From Pseudomonas fragi (GTDB lineage: Bacteria; Pseudomonadota; Gammaproteobacteria; Pseudomonadales; Pseudomonadaceae), in contig NZ_CP104861.1 of NCBI RefSeq assembly GCF_025426255.1, forward strand, positions 744,001-808,000: a stretch of 64,000 nucleotides of DNA, given 5' to 3'. The notes below the pieces were generated by a model that was not told where the DNA came from, did no database searches, and saw only the letters and a program-made list of their open reading frames with translations. Positions 1-8,061 of this stretch are shown piece after piece (the first letter of the stretch is position 1; every line of letters starts with the position of its first letter). Both the position numbers and the translations under genes were made by a program.

Positions 1-1
1 C

Positions 2-724
2 GAGCTTGAGCTGCATTACGGCGAATACCGTTTCTGGAACGTGTACTCCAAGGTGCATAACTTCTGCGTGCAGGAGCTGGGTGGTTTCTACCTGGATATC
101 ATCAAGGACCGTCAGTACACCACCGGCGCTGACAGCAAGGCCCGTCGTTCGTGCCAGACCGCACTGTTCCACATCTCCGAAGCGCTGGTGCGCTGGATCG
201 CTCCGATCCTGTCGTTCACCGCTGACGAGTTGTGGCAATACCTGCCAGGCGAGCGCAACGAATCGGTCATGCTCAACACCTGGTATGAAGGCCTGACTGA
301 AATGCCGGAAGGCACCGAAATGGATCGCGCCTATTGGGAGCGGATCATGGCGGTCAAGGTTGCGGTCAACAAAGAGATGGAAAACCTGCGCGCAGCCAAA
401 GCCATTGGCGGCAACTTGCAGGCTGAAGTCACCTTGTTCGCCGAAGATCAACTGGCCGCGGACCTGTCCAAGCTGAGCAACGAACTGCGTTTCGTGCTGA
501 TCACCTCCACTGCCAGCGTTGCACCGTTCTCGCTGGCGCCTGTGGATGCGGTTGTTACCGAAGTAGCGGGCCTCAAGCTCAAAGTGGTCAAGTCGGCTCA
601 CGCCAAGTGCGCGCGCTGCTGGCATTGCCGCGAAGATGTCGGCGTGAACCCGGAGCATCCGGAAATCTGCGGCCGTTGCGTCGACAACATCAGCGGCGCC
701 GGCGAGGTACGTCACTATGCCTAA
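2..724 (+). CDS. ileS: Isoleucyl-tRNA synthetase, C-terminal part (cut by window edge)
   Basis: The reading frame is open from base 2 and ends with TAA at 724, so only about the last 240 residues are present; the catalytic Rossmann core lies outside the window. What is seen is the class Ia anticodon-binding helical domain ([19 protein letters not shown]) followed by the C-terminal zinc-binding part with four cysteines in [13 protein letters not shown] and EICGRC, a pattern known from bacterial IleRS. The enzyme charges tRNA-Ile in the cytoplasm. It overlaps lspA by 8 bases, the usual arrangement in Pseudomonas, which implies translational coupling. Confidence 0.97.
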   Translation, partial: ELELHYGEYRFWNVYSKVHNFCVQELGGFYLDIIKDRQYTTGADSKARRSCQTALFHISEALVRWIAPILSFTADELWQYLPGERNESVMLNTWYEGLTEMPEGTEMDRAYWERIMAVKVAVNKEMENLRAAKAIGGNLQAEVTLFAEDQLAADLSKLSNELRFVLITSTASVAPFSLAPVDAVVTEVAGLKLKVVKSAHAKCARCWHCREDVGVNPEHPEICGRCVDNISGAGEVRHYA

Positions 725-1235
725 TACCAGCACTACCGGGCGCTTCGGGCGCCTGGGCTGGCTCTGGTTGACCTTGCTGGTCCTGGTCATTGACCTGACC
801 ACCAAGGTCTATTTCGACAACTCGCTGCAGATGTACCAGCAAATTGTGGTGATCCCTGATCTCTTCAGCTGGACCCTGGCCTACAACACTGGCGCGGCCT
901 TCAGCTTTCTGGCTGACAGTGCTGGCTGGCAGCGCTGGTTGTTTGCATTGATTGCTGTAGTGGTCAGTACTGTGCTGGTGGTTTGGCTCAAGCGCCTTGG
1001 GCGCAATGACACTTGGTTGGCCATCGCGCTGGCACTGATTCTGGGTGGCGCGTTGGGTAATCTGTATGACCGCATTGCCTACGGCCATGTAGTCGATTTC
1101 ATTCTGGTGCATTGGCAAAATCGCTGGTACTTCCCTGCTTTCAACTTCGCCGACAGTGCGATTTGTGTAGGTGCCGTGATGCTGGCGTTGGATATGTTCA
1201 AAAGTAAAAAGTCCGGAGAGCCCGCTCATGACTGA
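717..1235 (+). CDS. lspA: Lipoprotein signal peptidase (signal peptidase II)
   Basis: The product has 172 residues, the normal length. LspA is an inner-membrane aspartyl protease that removes signal peptides from diacylglyceryl-modified prolipoproteins. Four hydrophobic segments can be seen (about 14-30, 73-92, 101-117, 143-160). The two catalytic aspartates fit Asp127 in GHVVDFI and Asp146 in FNFADSA, and the conserved stretch [10 protein letters not shown] precedes the first. It overlaps the end of ileS and its own end overlaps the start of fkpB by 8 bases, so the three genes look co-transcribed. Its substrates would include the BamD lipoprotein encoded further along. Confidence 0.97.
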   Translation: MPNTSTTGRFGRLGWLWLTLLVLVIDLTTKVYFDNSLQMYQQIVVIPDLFSWTLAYNTGAAFSFLADSAGWQRWLFALIAVVVSTVLVVWLKRLGRNDTWLAIALALILGGALGNLYDRIAYGHVVDFILVHWQNRWYFPAFNFADSAICVGAVMLALDMFKSKKSGEPAHD

Positions 1236-1665
1236 GCAACGCATTGGCCAAAACACACAAGTCACTCTGCATTTCGCTTTGCGCCTGGAGAATGGCGACA
1301 CCGTCGACAGCACCTTCGACAAATCCCCGGCCACCTTCAAGGTTGGTGATGGCAGCCTGCTTCCAGGTTTTGAAGCTGCATTGTTCGGTTTCAAGGCGGG
1401 TGACAAGCGCACGCTGGAAGTTCCTCCAGAGAACGCCTTTGGCCAGCCTAACCCGCAAAATGTGCAGATAATTGCGCGTTCGCAGTTCAAGGACATGGAG
1501 TTGTCGCAGGGTTTGCTGGTGATCTTCAACGACGCGGCCAATACTGAGCTTCCGGGTGTGGTCAAAGTCTTTGACGATGAACAAGTAACTATCGATTTCA
1601 ATCATCCGTTGGCAGGCAAAACCCTGACCTTCGAGGTTGAAATCAAAGACGTTAAAGCGCTGTAA
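1228..1665 (+). CDS. fkpB: FKBP-type peptidyl-prolyl cis-trans isomerase (SlpA/FkpB type)
   Basis: The product has 145 residues. It is a cytoplasmic FKBP with an inserted-flap chaperone domain, like E. coli SlpA/FkpB, which always sits between lspA and ispH. The N-terminal FKBP half shows [19 protein letters not shown] and the conserved [20 protein letters not shown]; the inserted flap and the return strand ([17 protein letters not shown]) follow. The start ATG overlaps lspA and has the Shine-Dalgarno-like CCGGAGAG upstream. It probably assists proline isomerisation and folding; its specific clients cannot be read from sequence. Confidence 0.95.
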   Translation: MTEQRIGQNTQVTLHFALRLENGDTVDSTFDKSPATFKVGDGSLLPGFEAALFGFKAGDKRTLEVPPENAFGQPNPQNVQIIARSQFKDMELSQGLLVIFNDAANTELPGVVKVFDDEQVTIDFNHPLAGKTLTFEVEIKDVKAL

Positions 1666-1671
1666 CTCAGT

Positions 1672-1689
1672 GCCCGGCTGCGGCCGGGC
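1672..1689 (+). other. Intercistronic hairpin between fkpB and ispH
   Basis: GCCCGGC and GCCGGGC form a perfect 7-bp stem with loop TGCG just after the fkpB stop. No run of T follows, so it is not a standard intrinsic terminator. It may be an mRNA-stabilising or processing hairpin or a weak attenuator before ispH. Confidence 0.5.
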
Positions 1690-1730
1690 CTGATAGGCAT
1701 TATTTTTCTGCGCGCCCCACGAGGCCTAGT

Positions 1731-2678
1731 ATGCATATCAAACTCGCCAACCCCCGTGGCTTCTGCGCTGGGGTGGACCGTGCGATTGAAATCGTCAATC
1801 GTGCTCTGGAAGTCTTCGGTCCGCCTATCTATGTTCGCCACGAAGTGGTGCACAACAAATTTGTCGTCGAAGACCTGCGCTCCCGTGGCGCGATCTTCGT
1901 TGAAGAGCTGGATCAGGTTCCGGACGATGTCATTGTGATTTTCAGTGCTCACGGCGTTTCCCAAGCCGTACGTACAGAAGCTGCAGGGCGTGGTCTTAAA
2001 GTATTTGACGCTACCTGCCCGCTGGTGACCAAAGTGCATATCGAAGTTGCGCGCTATAGCCGTGACGGTCGCGAGTGCATCCTGATCGGCCATGCCGGTC
2101 ACCCTGAAGTTGAAGGCACCATGGGTCAGTACGACGCCGGTAATGGCGGTGCGATTTACCTGGTTGAAGACGAAAAAGACGTCGCCAACCTGCAGGTCGC
2201 CAACCCGGAAAAACTGGCGTTTGTTACCCAGACCACCTTGTCGATGGACGATACCAGTCGTGTCATCGACGCCCTGCGCGCGCGCTTTCCAGCCATTGGC
2301 GGGCCGCGCAAGGACGACATCTGCTACGCGACGCAAAACCGTCAGGATGCGGTCAAGCAGTTGGCCGATGAGTGCGATGTCGTGTTGGTGGTGGGCAGCC
2401 CGAACAGCTCCAACTCCAATCGCCTGCGTGAGCTGGCTGAACGTATGAAGACGCCGGCCTATCTGATCGATGGAGCCGAAGATCTGCAAAAAAGCTGGTT
2501 CGACGGTGTGCAGAACATTGGTATTACGGCAGGTGCTTCGGCCCCTGAAGTTCTGGTACGTGGCGTGATCCAACAGTTGCATGCCTGGGGCGCAACCGGT
2601 GCCGATGAGCTGGCCGGCCGCGAAGAGAACATTACGTTCTCCATGCCCAAGGAACTGCGTGTTCGCGCAATCACCTAA
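1731..2678 (+). CDS. ispH: 4-hydroxy-3-methylbut-2-enyl diphosphate reductase
   Basis: The product has 315 residues, full length. It is the last enzyme of the MEP isoprenoid pathway, a 4Fe-4S protein that converts HMBPP into IPP and DMAPP. The three cluster ligands are at Cys12 ([10 protein letters not shown]), Cys96 ([12 protein letters not shown]) and Cys198 ([11 protein letters not shown]); the HGV segment around residue 74 and the [11 protein letters not shown] substrate loop are also present. It lies 65 bases after fkpB with a hairpin in between. The C-terminus ends with the usual helix and [14 protein letters not shown] tail. Confidence 0.97.
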   Translation: MHIKLANPRGFCAGVDRAIEIVNRALEVFGPPIYVRHEVVHNKFVVEDLRSRGAIFVEELDQVPDDVIVIFSAHGVSQAVRTEAAGRGLKVFDATCPLVTKVHIEVARYSRDGRECILIGHAGHPEVEGTMGQYDAGNGGAIYLVEDEKDVANLQVANPEKLAFVTQTTLSMDDTSRVIDALRARFPAIGGPRKDDICYATQNRQDAVKQLADECDVVLVVGSPNSSNSNRLRELAERMKTPAYLIDGAEDLQKSWFDGVQNIGITAGASAPEVLVRGVIQQLHAWGATGADELAGREENITFSMPKELRVRAIT

Positions 2679-3196
2679 GCTTTTGCACATAACGCCTGTG
2701 CAGCCTGATTGCTGCGCAGGCTGATACGCCCGCTTTTTGCCAGTACCACCTGAAAGTGGCTCTGTGCAGTCCTGGCCTGACAAACGTGCAGCGTCCCTGC
2801 CTGGAAGGCGCCCCCACTTAGCAGAGGCTCGCCCAACGGGTTGAAACGCACATGGTTTTTAACTGGCGTATTGCCCGCAATGGGTATGCGTCCACTGACT
2901 TGGGTTTCGCTCAGTACCGGGTTGCTCTTGTCCAGATGGCTCTGGCCATTGAGGTCCAAAATAGTCCGCCAACCTCGGCTCCAGTCCCCCTCTAGCGCAT
3001 AAACCACTACATATTGATGACGTAGCAGTGCTTCGGTACGTGCGCTGCGCAGGCTGCTGGCCAGTTGTTCGGCAGCGACCTGGTGCCGTTGATTTTCAGT
3101 GAGCGCGCTATAGACCGGGCTGGAAAATCGGGCAGCGATCGCCACGATCGTCAGTGCCAGCAGTAACTGGATCAGGCTCATGCCACGTTGGTGCAC
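2675..3196 (-). CDS. fimT: FimT/GspH-like minor type IV pilin
   Basis: I start this gene at the GTG at 3196 because the strong site AGGGAGGA lies 4 bases upstream; an in-frame extension to 3280 has no such site. The resulting 173-residue protein begins VHQRG then [17 protein letters not shown], a short class III prepilin leader followed by the hydrophobic helix. The residue normally phenylalanine at +1 is Met and the residue normally glutamate at +5 is Gln. The globular part fits the GspH/FimT fold ([15 protein letters not shown], then LNGQ and [10 protein letters not shown]). It is opposite in direction to the other minor pilin genes and overlaps the ispH stop by 4 bases. Family-level role: minor pilin of the pilus or DNA-uptake machinery. 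Confidence 0.85.
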   Translation of the reverse strand: MHQRGMSLIQLLLALTIVAIAARFSSPVYSALTENQRHQVAAEQLASSLRSARTEALLRHQYVVVYALEGDWSRGWRTILDLNGQSHLDKSNPVLSETQVSGRIPIAGNTPVKNHVRFNPLGEPLLSGGAFQAGTLHVCQARTAQSHFQVVLAKSGRISLRSNQAAQALCAKA

Positions 3197-3439
3197 AGTG
3201 TCCTCCCTGGATATTTTCTGGCATGTGTTATCGGTATAGCTGAAGCGGAATCTGCGGATCCCCGGTAATAGTTTCATCATGTTTGTGGCGTTATTGACCG
3301 GCTACGGCTCACGAAGTCAGGTGAATAATCGTGTTGTCTTGCTTGGAATCGTCCTACCAGTGGGGGCTGTAACTGGCGCTAGGCTTTTGGCTGGGCGACA
3401 CAGGATGTGTCGTTGTCGTCATAGACATGGAGGGTTCAC

Positions 3440-3679
3440 ATGCCTCGATTAAATAAAAGCCGACAAGTTGGAATGACCCTGATCGAAGTGCTGATTGCGC
3501 TGTTGATTCTGTTTATCAGCCTGTTGGGTTCTGCCGGTATGCAGCTCAATGCCCTGAAATACACCACCAGCGCGCTAACAAGTACCCAGGCCAGTTTTAT
3601 TGCCTACAGCACGCGGGATCAGGTGCGGGCCGCCGTGAATCCGACTCTGAACCGCCATGCAACGGCAAAAGCATCATGA
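3440..3679 (+). CDS. Very short PilV-like minor pilin
   Basis: The product has only 79 residues, whereas PilV proteins are usually about 150-190. The prepilin signature is intact: SRQVG then MTLIEVLIALLILFISLLG with Glu at +5. After the helix there is a short QLNALKYTTSALTSTQASFIAYSTRDQVRAAVNP part, the start of the PilV fold, and then a stop that overlaps the next ATG (ATGA). The start ATG has GGAGGG upstream. The clean coupling to pilW suggests that this short form is translated rather than being debris, but most of the globular domain is missing. Confidence 0.75.
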   Translation: MPRLNKSRQVGMTLIEVLIALLILFISLLGSAGMQLNALKYTTSALTSTQASFIAYSTRDQVRAAVNPTLNRHATAKAS

Positions 3680-4350
3680 ACAGGCCGAATTCGGGGTTTG
3701 GCCTGATCGAGCTGATGGTGGCATTGACGTTGGGTTCGCTGGTGGTGTTGGGGCTGGCACAAGTTTTTTTAAGCAGTCGCGCCACCTACTTGAGCCAGCG
3801 CTCATCGGCAATGCTGCAAGAGGATGCGCGCTATGTGCTGAGCAAAATGGCGCGTGAAATTCGCATGGTGGGCATGTTCGGCTGCCTTCCGATTGATCGC
3901 ATCATTGATGCACCGGAGGTGTTTAAAACGCCTGTTTCCGGGCATGGCAAATCGTTTCGCATGATCACTGCGGACATGGGGCGTCAGGCGGGTAGGCCTG
4001 ACTGGACGGTGGTGTCTGACTGCACAACATTCGCAAAAGCCTACCCTGGCGCGCGATTATCTTTGGCCCTTGGTGAAATGGCTTTCCCCCTGCGTGAGTT
4101 GTTTTACCGCTTCGAGAGTGGGCAGTTGAAAACCGGGCCCAATAAAACAGTGCTGCTCGATAATGTGGCTGCGTTTGATGTGAGTTTTGGCGTAGCAGGT
4201 GCGCAGTCGGTGATGCGCTATGAGGACCGTCCGGCCAATGTTTCCAGTATCCGTAGCGTACGTATCGGCCTGACCTTGCGAGACCCTGGGGGGCGGGTCA
4301 AGGATCAGGCATATCAGTTGGTTGTCGCTTTGCGTAATCGACGGGTTTAG
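3676..4350 (+). CDS. pilW: PilW-family minor pilin assembly protein
   Basis: The product has 224 residues. The prepilin leader MNRPNSG is followed by FGLIELMVALTLGSLVVLGLAQ (Glu at +5). Downstream come the PilW features: RSSAMLQEDARYVLSKMAREIRMVGMFGC, then a larger C-terminal beta domain ending in LRNRRV. Known P. aeruginosa PilW is a minor pilin that primes pilus assembly with PilV, PilX and PilE. It is coupled to the short pilV (4-base overlap) and 8 bases from pilX. Confidence 0.88.
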   Translation: MNRPNSGFGLIELMVALTLGSLVVLGLAQVFLSSRATYLSQRSSAMLQEDARYVLSKMAREIRMVGMFGCLPIDRIIDAPEVFKTPVSGHGKSFRMITADMGRQAGRPDWTVVSDCTTFAKAYPGARLSLALGEMAFPLRELFYRFESGQLKTGPNKTVLLDNVAAFDVSFGVAGAQSVMRYEDRPANVSSIRSVRIGLTLRDPGGRVKDQAYQLVVALRNRRV

Positions 4351-4358
4351 GGCCGCCC

Positions 4359-4901
4359 ATGTTTTTTTCGTTAAGTACTCAGCGTGGGATGGTGCTGCTG
4401 GTCAGTCTGGTATTTATGTTGCTGCTCAGTCTGACGGGCCTGGCTTCCATGGTCAGCGCAACACAGCAGGAAAAAATGGCTGCAGCCATTCAGCGTGTCC
4501 ATCACTCATTCCAGGCTGCGGAAGCGGCGCTAAACAGTGGTGAATCCTGGCTTCTGGACGGATGGGCCGGATTAGTGCCGTGCACTTCGCCAGCCGGCTG
4601 TAACCCGCCTGCAGAGGCCCGCTCTCAGGTAGTGCCAGCGCTTGATCCGGTATCCGGGGTGCTTTGGGTGGGCGTTACGGATGGGTTGTATGGCATGCAG
4701 AACCTTGGGCCGAGTGTTACTCCAGGGCATTTCCCGGTGACCACCACGACCCGTTTGTATCGAGTTACCGGCATTGGCTTGTGCGGGCAGTCGCGTACGG
4801 TGCTGGAGAGTGTTTATGCACGTTATCAGGACGTGTATGACGGTCCTGAAGAGGATGCCCCCCAGCGTTTTCGCCGGGTTATGTGGCGGCAGCTGCAATA
4901 G
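4359..4901 (+). CDS. pilX: PilX-family minor pilin
   Basis: The product has 180 residues. Its leader STQRG is followed by MVLLVSLVFMLLLSLTGLASM; the lack of Glu at +5 is normal for PilX, which resembles GspK in this respect. The conserved helix motif ATQQEKMAAAIQRVHHSFQAAEAALNSGE is typical of PilX N-terminal regions. Cysteine pairs (VPCTSPAGC) may form a disulfide. In P. aeruginosa the next gene is pilY1, but here pilE follows after only 10 bases. Confidence 0.88.
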   Translation: MFFSLSTQRGMVLLVSLVFMLLLSLTGLASMVSATQQEKMAAAIQRVHHSFQAAEAALNSGESWLLDGWAGLVPCTSPAGCNPPAEARSQVVPALDPVSGVLWVGVTDGLYGMQNLGPSVTPGHFPVTTTTRLYRVTGIGLCGQSRTVLESVYARYQDVYDGPEEDAPQRFRRVMWRQLQ

Positions 4902-4911
4902 GGAATACGCA

Positions 4912-5313
4912 ATGTATAGACGTGGAGCAGGTTTTACCTTGATCGAACTGATGATCGCCGTGGTGATCATCGGTATCCTTGGTGCATTCGTTTATCCGCT
5001 GTATGGCGATTATGTGAAGCGGGCGTATCGCTCTCAAATCGTTGTCCTGTTAACGACGCAAGCCCAAAGTCTTGAGCGCTTTTATACAAAAAACGCGATA
5101 TATAGCGGCGTGCAAGACCTCAGTTCAGGTAATCAGTACTACGACATTACGATCGATCTCGCAGATCACGCCTTCTTGCTGACGGCGACGCCTAAAGCGG
5201 GTTCGGCAATGGCGGGTGATCCATGCGGGAGCTTTATGCTGGCTCATACCGGTTTGGCAACGATTACCCAGGCCGCCCCGGGCCTGACACTGCATCAGTG
5301 CTGGGGGCGCTAA
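4912..5313 (+). CDS. pilE: PilE-like minor pilin
   Basis: I start at ATG 4912, giving 133 residues with a leader MYRRGAG directly before the classic FTLIELMIAVVIIGILGAFVYPLYGDYVKR. The body has a PilE/type IVa pilin layout with one Cys pair (GDPC and LHQC) that probably closes the C-terminal D-loop. It follows pilX by 10 bases and is the last gene of the minor pilin operon. It would be cleaved by PilD, which is encoded later in the window. Confidence 0.88.
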   Translation: MYRRGAGFTLIELMIAVVIIGILGAFVYPLYGDYVKRAYRSQIVVLLTTQAQSLERFYTKNAIYSGVQDLSSGNQYYDITIDLADHAFLLTATPKAGSAMAGDPCGSFMLAHTGLATITQAAPGLTLHQCWGR

Positions 5314-5346
5314 CGATTAATTTTGAATCATGGGCTGGATTAATAG

Positions 5347-6447
5347 ATGGCTAGGCAGCAACGGGTAGTGATTGTCGGGGGTGGGGTTATCGGCCTGCTG
5401 ACTGCGTTTAATCTGGCCGCTGATGTTGAGCAGGTGGTTCTGCTGGACCGTAGTGGTGTAGGGCAGGAGTCTTCATGGGCGGGCGGAGGGATTGTTTCGC
5501 CGCTTTATCCGTGGCGCTATAACTGTGCGGTTACGGCACTGGCCCACTGGTCACAGGATTTTTACCCACTATTGGCCGAGCGTTTGTTCGCCTCTACGGG
5601 GGTCGATCCAGAAGTGCATACCACCGGCCTGTATTGGCTGGATCTGGACGATGAGGCGCAGGCACTGGAGTGGGCCCAGCGTGAGGGCAGGCCACTTGCA
5701 ACGGCCGATATCTCGGCGGTTGGCGATGCTGTGCCGGTGTTGGGTGGCGGTTATTCGCGCGCCATTTATATGGCCGATGTAGCCAATGTGCGCAATCCGC
5801 GGCTGGTTAAGTCGCTCAAGGCTGCGCTGCAGGCCATGCCCAATGTCACGATTCATGAGCAGTGCGAGGTCCTGGGGTTTATTCATGAAGGCGAAAAAAT
5901 TGCCGGTGTGAATACCACTCAAGGTGAGATTCGCGGCGACGAAGTAGTGCTGTCGGCGGGTGCATGGAGCGGTGAGCTGTTGAGTGGCTTGGGTATTGAA
6001 CTACCCGTGGAACCGGTCAAAGGCCAGATGATTTTGTACAAGTGCGCGTCCGACTTCTTGTCGTGCATGGTGCTGGCCAAAGGGCGTTACGCCATCCCAC
6101 GTCGCGACGGTCATATCCTGATCGGCAGCACGCTGGAGCACGAAGGTTTTGACAAAACCCCGACTCAAACAGCCCTTGAGAGCCTGAAGGCCTCCGCGGT
6201 CGAGTTGATCCCAGCATTGGCTGATGCAGAAGTGGTGGGGCATTGGGCTGGCTTGCGCCCGGGGTCGCCGGAAGGCATTCCGTATATTGGTCGGGTGCCG
6301 GGCTTTGGCGGGTTGTGGCTCAACTGTGGGCATTATCGCAACGGGCTGGTGCTGGCGCCGGCATCCTGCCAGTTGTTTGCTGATTTGCTACTGGGCCGTG
6401 AGCCGATCATCGATCCGGCGCCTTATGCGCCAGAGGGGCGAATTTAA
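5347..6447 (+). CDS. thiO: Glycine oxidase ThiO (FAD-dependent)
   Basis: The product has 366 residues. The dinucleotide-binding motif VIVGGGVIGLLTAFNL is at residues 8-23 and the DAO-family SSWAGGGIVSPLYPWRY follows. The C-terminal HWAGLRPGSPEGIPYIGRVP and LNCGHYRNGLVLAP segments match glycine oxidases. Known role: flavin oxidation of glycine to the imine that ThiG uses to build the thiazole of thiamine. Other DAO-type amine oxidases are alternatives, but the position after the minor pilin genes is where Pseudomonas keeps thiO. Confidence 0.9.
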   Translation: MARQQRVVIVGGGVIGLLTAFNLAADVEQVVLLDRSGVGQESSWAGGGIVSPLYPWRYNCAVTALAHWSQDFYPLLAERLFASTGVDPEVHTTGLYWLDLDDEAQALEWAQREGRPLATADISAVGDAVPVLGGGYSRAIYMADVANVRNPRLVKSLKAALQAMPNVTIHEQCEVLGFIHEGEKIAGVNTTQGEIRGDEVVLSAGAWSGELLSGLGIELPVEPVKGQMILYKCASDFLSCMVLAKGRYAIPRRDGHILIGSTLEHEGFDKTPTQTALESLKASAVELIPALADAEVVGHWAGLRPGSPEGIPYIGRVPGFGGLWLNCGHYRNGLVLAPASCQLFADLLLGREPIIDPAPYAPEGRI

Positions 6448-6456
6448 GGCTTGCGC

Positions 6457-6550
6457 TGTAGCCGCTGCCGCAGGCTGCGATGAATTGCGCAGCGACTCTG
6501 AAGTCTTGAAGGTCCTGCGGCCTTTATCGCAGCCTGCGGCAGCGGCTACA
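6457..6550. repeat. Long palindromic repeat, family A copy 1
   Basis: Arms at 6457-6481 and 6526-6550 are perfect reverse complements over 25 bases (outer sequence TGTAGCCGCTGCCGCAGG), with a 44-base centre that is itself partly palindromic. It lies between the convergent ends of thiO and the 6557-6787 gene, so transcripts from either side would fold into a very stable hairpin. Confidence 0.9.
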
Positions 6551-6556
6551 GGGGAA

Positions 6557-6787
6557 CTAGCCCCGTGGCTTTGGCCCTTGCTCCAGATGCTGCTGGGTGC
6601 AATACCACTCTTGTTGCTGGCTCAGTGCCCGGTCGCGGGGCAGGTGCACGCCGCAGTGGGCGCAGCGCACCATCGGTAGGACGCCCGGTTCGACCGGTTT
6701 TTTGGTATCGGCCGCAACGGCTTTGTATTTGCGCCAGAGCCACACGCCCGCAGCAATCAAAGCAGCCCAGATCAGTAAACGAAGCAT
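6557..6787 (-). CDS. Small membrane-anchored zinc-ribbon protein (PP0621 family)
   Basis: The product has 76 residues. An N-terminal hydrophobic helix (LLIWAALIAAGVWLWRKYK) is followed by a soluble tail with CAHCGVHLPRDRAL and YCTQQH, a likely C-x2-C...C-x3-H zinc ribbon. It resembles the small PP0621-type proteins found next to thiO in Pseudomonas. The function is not known. The tail carries a positive anchor (RKYK) after the helix, so the zinc site probably faces the cytoplasm. Confidence 0.75.
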   Translation of the reverse strand: MLRLLIWAALIAAGVWLWRKYKAVAADTKKPVEPGVLPMVRCAHCGVHLPRDRALSQQQEWYCTQQHLEQGPKPRG

Positions 6788-6868
6788 GGTTATTCGCTAT
6801 TCGAGAAAAGATGCGCCAGTTTAGCCAAGGACTTGGCAGGCGCACAGCGCCAAATCAAACATAAAAAA

Positions 6869-6893
6869 AGAGCCCCGAAGGGCTCTTTTTTTT
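6869..6893. terminator. Bidirectional intrinsic terminator
   Basis: AGAGCCC and GGGCTCT form a 7-bp stem with loop CGAA. Seven T follow on the plus strand and a run of A precedes it, so it works in both directions; it most clearly ends bamD transcription on the minus strand. Confidence 0.92.
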
Positions 6894-6905
6894 GGCGCTG
6901 AACAA

Positions 6906-7919
6906 TCAGTCGAACAGGCCAAGGGTCATGTAGCTGAACCATGAGCGGCTTTTACCTTCCGCTTCAGGTTCTGGTATCACATTGCCGTCAGCATCCTTTG
7001 GCTTCAGTTCAGCCGGGATTGCATCCTTGGCGTCCTGATACTGCTTCTGGATGTCCATGTTGGCACGGGTTTCACCCGGTGGCAGCGGCGTAGTGGACTC
7101 GATCAGGCCCAAGGTGGCCTTGCTCAGCCACGAGCGGTTGTCCGATTCGGAAGTCTGCGGAACAAACTGACCGTCAACCAGGCTTGGGTGGTCCGGATAG
7201 TTGGTTTTGAGCACTTCAAGGCTGGTGTTGGCCAACTGGTCGAGGTGCATGCGCTGGTAAGACTCAACCATTACCGCCAGGCCGTCACCGACCGAAGGGG
7301 TTTCCTGGAAGTTTTCGACCACATAGCGACCACGGTTGGCAGCAGCTACATAGGCCTGACGAGTCAGGTAGTAATCGGCTACGTGGATTTCATACGCTGC
7401 CAGCAGGTTGCGCAGGTAAATCATGCGCTGCTTGGCGTCTGGTGCGTAACGGCTGTTGGGGTAGCGGCTGGTGAGCTGGGCGAACTCGTTGTAAGAGTCA
7501 CGTGCAGCGCCAGGATCGCGCTTGGTCATGTCCAGCGGCAGGAAGCGCGCCAGCAGGCCCACGTCCTGGTCAAACGAGGTCAGGCCTTTAAGGTAATAGG
7601 CGTAATCAACGTTGGGATGCTGTGGATGCAGGCGGATAAACCGTTCTGCAGCCGACTTGGCCGCTTCGGGTTCGGAGTTTTTGTAGTAGGCGTAAATCAG
7701 TTCAAGCTGGGCTTGGTCGGCGTAGCGACCGAACGGGTAGCGTGACTCCAGAGCCTTGAGTTTGGCGGTAGCACTGGTATAGCTGTGGTTGTCCAGGTCG
7801 GCCTGTGCCTGCTGGTACAGCTCGACTTCGCTGAGGTTTTCGTCAACTACTTCTTTTGTTGACGAGCAAGCGGCAGTCAGTGCGAGGATGGCGATCAGCA
7901 GCAGGTGTCTCACTTGCAT
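6906..7919 (-). CDS. bamD: Outer membrane assembly lipoprotein BamD
   Basis: I start at ATG 7919, which puts a proper lipoprotein signal at the N-terminus: [20 protein letters not shown] with lipobox LTAAC. The 337-residue protein has TPR helices ([28 protein letters not shown] and later [43 protein letters not shown]) as in ComL/BamD. It is an essential part of the BAM complex that inserts beta-barrel proteins. It is longer than E. coli BamD (245). The extra C-terminal tail contains a 13-residue motif twice: [13 protein letters not shown] at 262-274 and [13 protein letters not shown] at 325-337. It is divergent from rluD. Confidence 0.95.
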   Translation of the reverse strand: MQVRHLLLIAILALTAACSSTKEVVDENLSEVELYQQAQADLDNHSYTSATAKLKALESRYPFGRYADQAQLELIYAYYKNSEPEAAKSAAERFIRLHPQHPNVDYAYYLKGLTSFDQDVGLLARFLPLDMTKRDPGAARDSYNEFAQLTSRYPNSRYAPDAKQRMIYLRNLLAAYEIHVADYYLTRQAYVAAANRGRYVVENFQETPSVGDGLAVMVESYQRMHLDQLANTSLEVLKTNYPDHPSLVDGQFVPQTSESDNRSWLSKATLGLIESTTPLPPGETRANMDIQKQYQDAKDAIPAELKPKDADGNVIPEPEAEGKSRSWFSYMTLGLFD

Positions 7920-8061
7920 GGCGGCTTGCGTCCCTATGACGGCCGCTGTCTTGGGCGGGTCCGTCCTGTTATGATGAGCGCCCCGTGAAAAGCCTCGGGG
8001 CAAAAGACGCCGTATTTAACCACAAGCGCGCAGCCGAAACCAAAGGCTTGGCGCGGTCCTG

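Noticed and set aside
1602..2783. A 393-codon open frame on the minus strand opposite ispH
   Set aside because: It is the shadow of ispH; composition is not protein-like and there is no ribosome site. Similar long shadows opposite clpB, fruB, fruA and prfC were dropped for the same reason.
3350..3420. Possible sigma-54 promoter upstream of the pilV-pilE operon (CTGGCGCTAGGCTTTTGG)
   Set aside because: The -24 GG is present but the -12 GC at the required spacing is not.
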